The notes beneath the pieces are model-generated. The model searched no databases. It had not been told where the DNA came from and saw nothing but the letters and a program-made list of their open reading frames with translations. Shown here in pieces: positions 20,511 through 29,319 of a stretch of DNA of 64,000 nt. The first letter of the stretch is position 1. Every line of letters begins with the position of its first letter. Position numbers and translations under genes: made by a program. The DNA comes from Alkalimonas sp. (lineage in GTDB: Bacteria > Pseudomonadota > Gammaproteobacteria > Enterobacterales > Alteromonadaceae), in contig NZ_JAFIFQ010000011.1 of the NCBI RefSeq assembly GCF_020831925.1, positions 1 through 64,000 of the forward strand. Direction: 5' to 3'.

Positions 20511-21398
20511 ATGTTGCAAAAATCTATCCTGCCTAGCCTGCTCATCGTGTTTGGCTTGATACTGAGCGGCTGTTCTCCAGAGCCAGGAGTCACACAAAGT
20601 ACGATTGGGCAAGACCGTGGCGATAGCTTTCAACTAGCACAGCAACAAGGACGTGCCAACCTGACCGTGCTATATGTACCAGCAGAAGGCTTTGCTTACA
20701 CCAATGCCGACGGTGAACTTACTGGCGTCAGTGTTGAGATTATGCGGGATTTTGCTCGCTGGGCTGAGCGTCATCATCGCATACAGCTGCAACTTAACTT
20801 TGAAGCCGAGACCAACTGGCAGCATTTTTATCAACGGGTGATGCAGGCAGAGGGTGGTGTCTTTGGCCTGGGTAATGTCACTATTACCGAAGCACGCAAA
20901 CAAGAACTGCAATTCTCGCCCCCTTACATGAACAATGTCGCAGCCCTGATCACCCATCAGGATATTGCTGAGCTTGAGGACTGGGCTGATTTTTCCAGTC
21001 AGTTTGCTGAATTAGAGCCACTGGCATTTTCCGGCACCTTACACGAAGTGCGCATTCGCCGCATTCGAGACAACTATCAGCCGGACCTGGCCATTCAGCG
21101 CGTTACATCCAACCCAGATTTGTTGGAGTTAGTCGCATCGGGTGCCTTTTACAGCTACGTTGATGCCTACAATTACTGGCGCGCCCGTCAAGCTGGCATG
21201 CCGCTACGGGATCATCCACTAGCCGCAGAAACCGATGAAACCTTTGGTTTTATTATGCCGCTCAACAGTGACTGGACGCAGTTTATGCAGGCTTTTTTCG
21301 CAGCAGAAGGGGGCTATCGCAACAGTGCCAGCTACCGTCAGATCATGCAGCAGCATTTGGGTCAGGAATTGGCTGAGCTGTTGCTTGGTCACGAATAA
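20511..21398 (+). CDS. Periplasmic substrate-binding lipoprotein (SBP_bac_3-like)
   Basis: Lipobox LILSGCSPE; EGFAYTNADGELTGVSVEIMRDFARW. Confidence 0.75.
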   Translation: MLQKSILPSLLIVFGLILSGCSPEPGVTQSTIGQDRGDSFQLAQQQGRANLTVLYVPAEGFAYTNADGELTGVSVEIMRDFARWAERHHRIQLQLNFEAETNWQHFYQRVMQAEGGVFGLGNVTITEARKQELQFSPPYMNNVAALITHQDIAELEDWADFSSQFAELEPLAFSGTLHEVRIRRIRDNYQPDLAIQRVTSNPDLLELVASGAFYSYVDAYNYWRARQAGMPLRDHPLAAETDETFGFIMPLNSDWTQFMQAFFAAEGGYRNSASYRQIMQQHLGQELAELLLGHE

Positions 21399-21419
21399 GT
21401 GATACAGGAGTCAATCCGA

Positions 21420-23471
21420 ATGATGTCGATGAAAACCTCTGTCAGCCATTGGCTTGGTTTAATTATACTTTGCTGCTGGCTGCCGCTGGCGCAGGCTGAG
21501 CTAGCGCACTTTAGTGCCGAGGATATTTTTGAACTGGAGTTTGCCAGTGATGTGCAAATTTCGCCGGATGGCCAGCACATCGTGTATGTTCGGAACAGCA
21601 ATAATATCCAGCAGGATAATACCCAGCAGCGGCTGTGGATTGTCGATACCAATACTGGTCAGCATTGGCCACTGCTGGACGATGAATTTCAATACAGTCA
21701 ACCGCGCTGGGCGCCCGATAGCAATCGCATCGCTTTTCTCTCCAACCGAAGTGGCAGCGACCAAATTCATGTGCATTGGCTCACTCAACGCCGTACCGCC
21801 CGTATCAGCAACTTAACGAACCGCCCAGAACAGCTGGCCTGGTCGCCGGATGGCCAACATCTGGCGTTTCTGATGGAGGTACCTGCTGAGCCGACCGAAT
21901 TTGCCCGTAGTGTATACCGACCAAAAGTGCCGAAAGACGCTGTTTGGGCCGACACACCCATCATTGTAGAGCGCACTTATTACCAGCAAGATGGCCGAGG
22001 CTTACTGGAATCGGCTTACCGCCAGGTCTTTGTACTGCCAGCTTCTGGAGGCAGCGCCCGTCAGCTGACTGAAGGCCCTTACCTGCACCAGGGGCCTCTG
22101 GCCTGGGCACCAGATAGCCAGCGCTTAGTCTTCTCTGCCAACCGCAACACCGATTGGGAGTATCAACCACGTCAAGCCGATTTGTATCAAGTGCAGCTTA
22201 AAGACGGCAGAGTTCAATCACTGCTGAGTGGGGCTGGCCAACACTACCATCCGGTATTCTCGCCGGATGGCTTGCAACTGGCTTTTTTGTTTGCCTCAGA
22301 TAAGCCTGTCGCTTACCGCAACAGCAAGTTGCAGTTGCTGGATCTCCGTAACAACGAAGTGCAGCCGCTACTAAAAGAGCTGGACCGCTCGGTAGAAAAC
22401 CCGATCTGGCAGGACAATCAACAACTGGTGTTTCAATACGAAGACCGAGGCCTGACCAAAGTGGCCCGGGTAAGCCTGCGTAACCGGATGGCGGATCTGG
22501 TCAGTGACCTATCCGGTGCAAACTCGGGCCGGCCCTATTTAAGCGGCATGTTCAGCCTGTCGGATAAAGGCCAGCTGGCTTATACCCGCGGCTCCTCGCA
22601 GCGGCTGGCCGATGTCGCTCTTTGGCAACATGGTCAGGTGCGCAATCTGACCAAACTGAATGAAGATCTGCTGGGCCAGCGCCAGTTGGGCAAGGTGCAC
22701 GAATTTATCTACCGCTCAAAGCTGGATGATGAAGAAATTCATGCATGGTACATCACACCACCGGGGTTTGACCCCAGTAAAAAATACCCGCTGATCTTGG
22801 AAATTCATGGCGGCCCTCACCTGCCTTATGGCCCGCACTTTTCCGCCGAGCTGCAGCGCTATGCCGCCGAAGGTTATGTGGTGCTGTACAACAATTACCG
22901 TGGCAGCATTTCCTATGGTGAGCGCTTTGCGCTCTTGTTGCAAAACAAATACGCTTCCACCGATGACTTTGCCGATCATATGTCTGGCATCGATGCGATG
23001 ATTGCCAAAGGCTTTATTGATGAAAATAATTTGTTTATTGCCGGCGGCTCGGCTGGTGGCATTGCCACTGCGTACGCGATTGGACTAACCGATCGCTTTA
23101 ATGCCGCAGCAGCCACCAATCCGGTGATCAACTGGGTCAGCAAAGTGCTGACCGCCGACAGTTACATGGCGCAAATTCAGAATCAATTCCCGGGCATGCC
23201 TTGGGAACAGCATGAGCATTACTGGCAGCGCTCGCCACTGTCGCTGGTAGGTAATGTGACGACACCCACCCTGCTCTTTACCGGTGAGCTGGATCGCCGT
23301 ACGCCCATGGCTGAGACCGAGCAGTTTTATCAGGCCCTTCGGCTGCGGCAAGTGGATACCGCTATGGTAAGGGTGCCTGGTGCTTATCATGGTGTATCCA
23401 ATCGCCCCAGCCGAATGATTGCCAAGGTCGAGCACACCCTGGCCTGGTTTGCCCGTTACCGTAAGGAGTAA
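21420..23471 (+). CDS. S9 family prolyl-oligopeptidase-type peptidase
   Basis: WD40-like TolB repeats (SPDGQHIVYVRN), IHGGPH, FIAGGSAGGIATAY nucleophile elbow, GAYHGVSNRPS. Confidence 0.92.
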   Translation: MMSMKTSVSHWLGLIILCCWLPLAQAELAHFSAEDIFELEFASDVQISPDGQHIVYVRNSNNIQQDNTQQRLWIVDTNTGQHWPLLDDEFQYSQPRWAPDSNRIAFLSNRSGSDQIHVHWLTQRRTARISNLTNRPEQLAWSPDGQHLAFLMEVPAEPTEFARSVYRPKVPKDAVWADTPIIVERTYYQQDGRGLLESAYRQVFVLPASGGSARQLTEGPYLHQGPLAWAPDSQRLVFSANRNTDWEYQPRQADLYQVQLKDGRVQSLLSGAGQHYHPVFSPDGLQLAFLFASDKPVAYRNSKLQLLDLRNNEVQPLLKELDRSVENPIWQDNQQLVFQYEDRGLTKVARVSLRNRMADLVSDLSGANSGRPYLSGMFSLSDKGQLAYTRGSSQRLADVALWQHGQVRNLTKLNEDLLGQRQLGKVHEFIYRSKLDDEEIHAWYITPPGFDPSKKYPLILEIHGGPHLPYGPHFSAELQRYAAEGYVVLYNNYRGSISYGERFALLLQNKYASTDDFADHMSGIDAMIAKGFIDENNLFIAGGSAGGIATAYAIGLTDRFNAAAATNPVINWVSKVLTADSYMAQIQNQFPGMPWEQHEHYWQRSPLSLVGNVTTPTLLFTGELDRRTPMAETEQFYQALRLRQVDTAMVRVPGAYHGVSNRPSRMIAKVEHTLAWFARYRKE

Positions 23472-23567
23472 CGGGACGAACAGCTCAAAAGCAGTGTCGA
23501 CATGGATTCGATTCCAACGACTTTATAGGCTACACTGACTCTTCATCTGCTTGACAGGAAAAGAGAT

Positions 23568-25883
23568 TTGGCCAAACTGCGGCAAAACATCTGGTTTCTC
23601 TTTGCACTGCTTTTTCTCGGTAGCTGTGTGCTGCTGGTTTTTTTCCTGCATCAGCGCTGGCAGTTGGTGGTGCAAGAGCATAGTCAACAACAACATACTC
23701 AGGTGCAGCAACTGGCGTCCTCAGTACAGTCGCTGCTCTCAGTACAGCAAGTGTTGGCCGACTTGTACCACGATCAGTTGGTACAACTGGTCAAGGCCGA
23801 GCAATTGGATATCGAGCAAGGCACCCGGTTGCTTGATCATCTGATGCAAAATAACCGCTATGCCACCGCCTATGCTATTTCACGCCTGGATGGTGAGCTT
23901 TTATGGGTAAGCTCTAATCGCACGATTGCTGCCTTGGGAAATCTAAAGGATTTAAATGAATCACTGTTTAATCAGGCATTGCAGGCAAACCAACTTACTC
24001 TGGGGCCAACCTATTACATCCCCAGCATGGATGCCTGGACCATCCCGGTCAGACAGGCGCTGCGCCTTTCAGAGCATGAACCCCTTGCCATGATGGCATT
24101 AGGGATCTCGTTAAAAGAGGAACTGAATTCTTTTATTGCCCCGTTATTACTACCGAAAATGAACAGCGTTGCCCTGATCCGGCAACAAGATGGCTACTAC
24201 CAGTTTTTTGCAGGTGAAGCTTCAAGTTCAGCAGAGCGTTACGAAACACCGGTCGCGCTGACTGTATTGCAACAGCTGCAAGCCAGACTAAAAGCCAACA
24301 CCGGCCTGAGTCTGCAACAACTGCGGCAGTCCGAAGAAGCCTACAACATCCGACTTACACTACCCGAAGGCCAGATTCAGACTGTGATCCGCTATTTGCC
24401 GGAATATCAGCTGTGGGCCGTATCTAAATTGCATAGCCGGGTGATGCAACAGGTATTTTGGCACAACTCCTGGCGTTACCTCGGCGTGTTCCTGCTTAGC
24501 CAGTTGCTGTTGTTTTTTCTGGTGCGCACCATTGCCCACGCCGACCGTTCACGGCGCGCCGAGTTGATGTTTGAAGCCACCCACGATCAATTGACCGGGC
24601 TACCAAATCGAAACTACCTCCGCCAACATAACAGTAAATTGCTTGGTTCAGCCGAAAGTGGCTGCTATTTGCTGTTTCTGGATTTAGACAACTTCAAAAC
24701 CATCAATGATTCCTTTGGTCATGAGTTGGGCGATGTTGTTCTGAAGGAAGTAACCCGCAGATTGAAAGTGCAGGCCGGTCACTCGGGTTCCATTGTGCGC
24801 CACGGTGGCGATGAGTTCCTGATTTTTCTGCCCGCCGCTTCCGAGCAGGCAGCGATGCAACTTGCCAGCCAGCTTGTGCAGCAATTATCCAGCCCGTACC
24901 AGGTGGAAAAGCTACGCTTTGTGCTGGGTGCCAGTATTGGCATTGCGCACTACCCCAGTCATGCCAGTCAATTGGATGATTTGGTGCGAGCAGCGGACAT
25001 CGCCATGTACGAGGCAAAGAAAACCAAAAACAATATCTCTCTGTACAGCAAGCCGCTGGATGCACGTTACCAGCGCCGCTTTGCAATCGAGCAACGCCTG
25101 AGAACGGCCATTGAGCAACAGCATTTATTTATGGTGTACCAGCCGCAAATTGATAGCCGAGGTCAGCTGCATGGGGTGGAAGCCCTGGTTCGCTGGCAGG
25201 ATCCGGTCGATGGTTTTATCCCACCGGATCAGTTTGTGCCAGTAGCTGAAGACAGCGGCCAGATGCCTTTGCTTGGTCAATTTATTATGCAGCAAGCCTT
25301 TGCCGACATCAGCAGGATCCAGCAACAGCTTGGGCAACGTTTTCAGCTTTCTCTGAATATCTCGGTTCGCCAACTGCTGCAAAGCGACTTTCTGACGCAG
25401 CTGAGTCAACACATTCAACAATTCAGTCTTGCCGCGGAGCAACTCACCTTAGAGCTGACGGAAAGCATCCTGATTGAGGACCATGATCATGTTTGTCAGC
25501 TGCTGGGCAGCATCAAACAGTTGGGCTGCAAAGTGTCCATGGATGATTTTGGTACCGGTTACTCATCCTTAAGCATGTTGCGCTCGTTGCCGGTAGATGA
25601 GCTTAAAATCGATAAGAGCTTTATTGATTGCATGCGTGATGACGAGACCTGCCGCAATATGACCGCCAGCATTATTGCCATTGGCCAGCGCATGAAATTA
25701 CTGACCATTGCCGAAGGCGTCGAGCACAGCCATGAACGAGATCTGCTGCTGCAAATGGGGTGTGAGCTGTATCAGGGCTACTTCTTTGCCAAGCCGATGC
25801 CGGCAGAGCAACTACGGAGTTATTTGCAACAAATGAAAGCTGACCAGCCCATAGAAGGAGCAAACTTTAATCCAGGACAATAA
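23568..25883 (+). CDS. Membrane sensor GGDEF-EAL protein (diguanylate cyclase/phosphodiesterase)
   Basis: Two TM segments with periplasmic domain; RHGGDEFLIF, GVEALVRW, DDFGTGYSSL; TTG start. Confidence 0.93.
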   Translation: MAKLRQNIWFLFALLFLGSCVLLVFFLHQRWQLVVQEHSQQQHTQVQQLASSVQSLLSVQQVLADLYHDQLVQLVKAEQLDIEQGTRLLDHLMQNNRYATAYAISRLDGELLWVSSNRTIAALGNLKDLNESLFNQALQANQLTLGPTYYIPSMDAWTIPVRQALRLSEHEPLAMMALGISLKEELNSFIAPLLLPKMNSVALIRQQDGYYQFFAGEASSSAERYETPVALTVLQQLQARLKANTGLSLQQLRQSEEAYNIRLTLPEGQIQTVIRYLPEYQLWAVSKLHSRVMQQVFWHNSWRYLGVFLLSQLLLFFLVRTIAHADRSRRAELMFEATHDQLTGLPNRNYLRQHNSKLLGSAESGCYLLFLDLDNFKTINDSFGHELGDVVLKEVTRRLKVQAGHSGSIVRHGGDEFLIFLPAASEQAAMQLASQLVQQLSSPYQVEKLRFVLGASIGIAHYPSHASQLDDLVRAADIAMYEAKKTKNNISLYSKPLDARYQRRFAIEQRLRTAIEQQHLFMVYQPQIDSRGQLHGVEALVRWQDPVDGFIPPDQFVPVAEDSGQMPLLGQFIMQQAFADISRIQQQLGQRFQLSLNISVRQLLQSDFLTQLSQHIQQFSLAAEQLTLELTESILIEDHDHVCQLLGSIKQLGCKVSMDDFGTGYSSLSMLRSLPVDELKIDKSFIDCMRDDETCRNMTASIIAIGQRMKLLTIAEGVEHSHERDLLLQMGCELYQGYFFAKPMPAEQLRSYLQQMKADQPIEGANFNPGQ

Positions 25884-25945
25884 AATGATCACCTGCATGA
25901 TCTAGACTTAGCGCCATTGCATTCAGGATTTCAAGGAGTCCCATT

Positions 25946-27010
25946 ATGGCGTCGCACAACCCGCATCGCGTTTACATTCCAACCAATGCCCATTCCAACC
26001 AGTATCTGTTGGCCGAAATCAAACTGGATGATGGCTTTTACAGCCACTATGCCAGCAGCGAAGATTGCTATCAGGGGCTGGCACAGCAGCTGTTTAACCT
26101 GGCCGATGCGCTGGAGCTGCGCAATGTGCACTTGATTGCCAACGATAAGCTGCCGGTAGTGCGCTTTCATACCGAGTCCTACACTTTTCAAACCGAGAAG
26201 CAAATTCTGTTTTTCTACAATCCTAGATACCATGAAGGCCAGAATCTGTTTGTCACTCCAGGCTATCAGGCGCGGAAAATCCGTTTGCTGTTTCTGGCCA
26301 CCGGTGAAGAACTGCGTAGCCAGGCCGCCAGCTTCCATGGCAAAGTGGTGCAATTGCTTAAGCAGTTAAAAAGCCAATTGGCCGAGCCCTGTGCCATGAA
26401 ACTGCGCGACCATCAGCATTTATCCTACGATCTTTTTGCTAAAACCAAAGGCCATAAAGAAAGTTACGGTTACAAACTGCGTGGTCTGTACCCGCGCTAT
26501 CAGGCCAGGCAATGCGAGCTGCCAGCCGAGCACAGTGAAATTACCTACGTGACTGTGACGCTGCCGCTCAGCCGAGCGCTGAAACAGCAGTTGCTGCATG
26601 AACGAAGTGAAGACTTCAGCCCACTGTACCAAAGCCTGCAGGATAAATTCCAGCAAGCCTGTGCTGGTAAGAAGCTGGACCGGTTGGCGATGGTCGCCAA
26701 TGGCCTGACCCCTCTGGTGCGTAACAGCAAATGGGACCAGCACGATAAAAACCGCGAGCTGCAGAAAATCAGCTTCAACCCTGACTGCAGTGAGCCGCAG
26801 TACCTGACCTTCTGGCAGGCTGATAATTTGGTAGAAAGCGCGCATTTTGTGCTGGTAGCCAGCAAGGAAGACAATACCGAAATGGGCTATGGCCGCTTTA
26901 TGAACCAGGTAGAAGATGCGCTACGTAGCTTCGCCAAAAGCATTGGCTTTGATGGCAACCATCAGAACCTGACAGTGCGGTTTTTCCAGCATATCAGTTA
27001 CGTGCTGTAA
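25946..27010 (+). CDS. Conserved hypothetical protein (DUF3083-like from memory)
   Basis: Long uninterrupted ORF, good RBS (AAGGAG), followed by a terminator; family name not verified. Confidence 0.55.
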   Translation: MASHNPHRVYIPTNAHSNQYLLAEIKLDDGFYSHYASSEDCYQGLAQQLFNLADALELRNVHLIANDKLPVVRFHTESYTFQTEKQILFFYNPRYHEGQNLFVTPGYQARKIRLLFLATGEELRSQAASFHGKVVQLLKQLKSQLAEPCAMKLRDHQHLSYDLFAKTKGHKESYGYKLRGLYPRYQARQCELPAEHSEITYVTVTLPLSRALKQQLLHERSEDFSPLYQSLQDKFQQACAGKKLDRLAMVANGLTPLVRNSKWDQHDKNRELQKISFNPDCSEPQYLTFWQADNLVESAHFVLVASKEDNTEMGYGRFMNQVEDALRSFAKSIGFDGNHQNLTVRFFQHISYVL

Positions 27011-27033
27011 GCTGTGCTAGCATGAAGATTCAG

Positions 27034-27060
27034 GGTGCGGCAGACTGTCGCACCTTTTTT
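27034..27060 (+). terminator. Rho-independent terminator
   Basis: GGTGCG-gcagactgt-CGCACC followed by TTTTTT. Confidence 0.75.
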
Positions 27061-27099
27061 CGTTATACTCATATCCTTTGCTAAAACGTTCCATTTGAA

Positions 27100-27345
27100 A
27101 TGCAAAGCTATACCATTTTGACCGCTCCAGTCGAACATCGCATCAGTGAGAAAAACAGCGACTTTCTGACCTTTTTGCAGCCGGTGCAAAACCGTGATGA
27201 AGCTATGCATTGGGTAGAGCAGTACCGCAACCGTTACCGCGATGCCATCCATGTCTGCTGGGCCTTTGTGATTGGCCATACCCGCCAACCAGAGGCACAA
27301 GCCTTTAGCGATGATGGCGAACCGAGCGGCACCGCAGAGTTGTAA
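27100..27345 (+). pseudogene. Truncated 5' copy of yigZ/IMPACT-family gene
   Basis: Translation matches the N-terminal ~76 aa of the intact copy at 28605, then hits TAA right after DDGEPSGTA. Confidence 0.82.
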
Positions 27346-27413
27346 CCAGTCATTTGGCGGCCAGCAATCAATTGGTGAAGGCTGTGTTATTATCCCTTAA
27401 TATCTCATAGTTC

Positions 27414-27444
27414 ACTATCAGGCACGACGTGCCTGATAGTTTTT
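27414..27444 (+). repeat. Perfect 12-bp inverted repeat with T-tract (terminator/attenuator-like)
   Basis: ACTATCAGGCAC-gac-GTGCCTGATAGT followed by tttt, ending 12 nt before the ATG at 27456. Confidence 0.75.
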
Positions 27445-27455
27445 AGAGCGAGCCA

Positions 27456-28523
27456 ATGACCACCATAAAGAAAACGCTGCTGTTAAGCCTGATAATGCTC
27501 ACAACCGGTTGTAGCAGTGCCTCGCAACTTGAAAACTGGCTGGCACAGAAACATTCTAATAGGGTGTATCAGAACAATCCGGGTACCATTTCGGCTGCTA
27601 TCGTTATGCGTGAAAGTAACCATTCACCGTATAGCAAAAACGGTTATAACCTGTGGCTAAGAACACTAGCCCATTACCGAGCACAGCCAAATGCGCTGAC
27701 CGGCAGACAATTAACAGCATTGGATTATCTTCCGCTAACAAGCATTCAAACGGACAGCATGCAGTTAACTTTCAGTTACGACAGTCGGTTAAACTGCCCG
27801 GAAGCAGATATCAATTCATGGCAGGAATTTCTTGCAAGCTCTTTTCCTGAACTTTTGTTTCAACAGTTCCAGTTGCCTTATGATGTCAGGGTACGCTTTG
27901 TCTCCAAACAATCGTTTCATTTTATGCATCGGATTGATCCAGTTGTCGCACAACTAAACTTTTACTTTCCGGCCGATTGCCAGGACATCCAGCAAGAAGA
28001 ATGGCGCGCTAGGCAGCTCGCCACCATCATCCATGAAATCACGCATATCGAACAGTTTTGGATTTTTGACAGATACAGCAGGCTCGTCCAGTTTCCCGAG
28101 GTCATTACGAAGTCGCCCCCAGACCCATACCGCCTCTTAGATGAGTACATTGCACATAAAATGGATATTTGTGCGATGCTTATCAGCGTGACGGATAGCT
28201 CCATTCCAGACAAGCCGATAATGCGATTTATTGTTAATCTGCCTACAGATTTCTCAGAAGACTATACACTACAAAATTTAGGGGTACGGGAAGTACTTAG
28301 CACTGATTACGATACTGCAAACTTTTCTGAAGGCGGTGGGCTTTACTCCACTCTCGGAGAGTTGCTGGCGAATGACTGGCTGGCAAAGTACGCCGATGAT
28401 GAGGGCTTTATCTTCCACAGTAGCACGATGGATGATAATTTTATCGGCGCTTGCCAAAGCATTTTAAGCGCGGAGGCTATCATTGAAGCTGGCCAGGAAA
28501 TTAAGCAATTACTGACAAAGTAA
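27456..28523 (+). CDS. Putative zinc-metalloprotease-like lipoprotein
   Basis: Lipobox IMLTTGCSS; ATIIHEITHIEQFWIF (HExxH) followed by LLDEYIAHKMD. Confidence 0.6.
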   Translation: MTTIKKTLLLSLIMLTTGCSSASQLENWLAQKHSNRVYQNNPGTISAAIVMRESNHSPYSKNGYNLWLRTLAHYRAQPNALTGRQLTALDYLPLTSIQTDSMQLTFSYDSRLNCPEADINSWQEFLASSFPELLFQQFQLPYDVRVRFVSKQSFHFMHRIDPVVAQLNFYFPADCQDIQQEEWRARQLATIIHEITHIEQFWIFDRYSRLVQFPEVITKSPPDPYRLLDEYIAHKMDICAMLISVTDSSIPDKPIMRFIVNLPTDFSEDYTLQNLGVREVLSTDYDTANFSEGGGLYSTLGELLANDWLAKYADDEGFIFHSSTMDDNFIGACQSILSAEAIIEAGQEIKQLLTK

Positions 28524-28604
28524 CCACCGCTCAAACAAGTTCGGCACGATACGCTCTGTTTTTTCCGCTATGATACTCAGCCAACTATCCTAAATGCATT
28601 ATCT

Positions 28605-29216
28605 ATGAGTCACTTTACCATTCTTGCCGCCCCGCTTGAGCACCAGCTGTCGGAAAAAAACAGCGACTTCCTGACCTTTCTGCAGCCGGTGCAAAACCGC
28701 GACGAAGCCATGCATTGGGTAGAACAGTACCGCAACCGTTACCGCTATGCCAGTCATGTCTGCTGGGCCTTTGTGATTGGCAATACCCGCCAACCAGAGG
28801 CACAAGCCTTTAGCGATGATGGTGAGCCCAGCGGCACCGCCGGCCGACCGATGCTGCATGTGCTGACGGAACGAGAACTTGGCAACAGCCTGGCGGTGGT
28901 GGTGCGTTATTTTGGTGGTGTCAAACTCGGTGCCGGTGGCCTGGTGCGAGCCTATTCTGCTGCCGTATCGCAAGCGGCTAGTCTGGCTGAACTGAGTACA
29001 ATAAGCCCGCAGACAGAGCTAAGCATTCAACTCGGTTTTGCCGATGAAAGCAAAGTACGGCAACTGCTTTGTGAGCATCAGGGCGAGCTATTAAACAGCG
29101 ATTACAGCCACCTGGTCACTCTAACCATCCGGCTGCCACAAAACGCTGAAGCAGTATTTTGCCAGCAACTGAGCAATCTAACTGCAGGCAGCGCCGTAAT
29201 TGACGGTCACGACTGA
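28605..29216 (+). CDS. yigZ: YigZ / IMPACT family protein
   Basis: FSDDGEPSGTAGRPMLHVL...VVVVRYFGGVKLGAGGLVRAYS signature. Confidence 0.92.
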   Translation: MSHFTILAAPLEHQLSEKNSDFLTFLQPVQNRDEAMHWVEQYRNRYRYASHVCWAFVIGNTRQPEAQAFSDDGEPSGTAGRPMLHVLTERELGNSLAVVVRYFGGVKLGAGGLVRAYSAAVSQAASLAELSTISPQTELSIQLGFADESKVRQLLCEHQGELLNSDYSHLVTLTIRLPQNAEAVFCQQLSNLTAGSAVIDGHD

Positions 29217-29319
29217 TTTCCTCTTTGGCATTTGCTGCCAATCTGTGGATAATAACCGCCATAACACGACACAAAAATGACACCATGGCAGCAACAGCGT
29301 GCTGCCGACAGGATGCGCT

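Noticed and set aside
27100-27345. 81-aa ORF as an independent functional gene
   Set aside because: It is the N-terminal part of YigZ interrupted within the conserved motif; better described as a truncated copy
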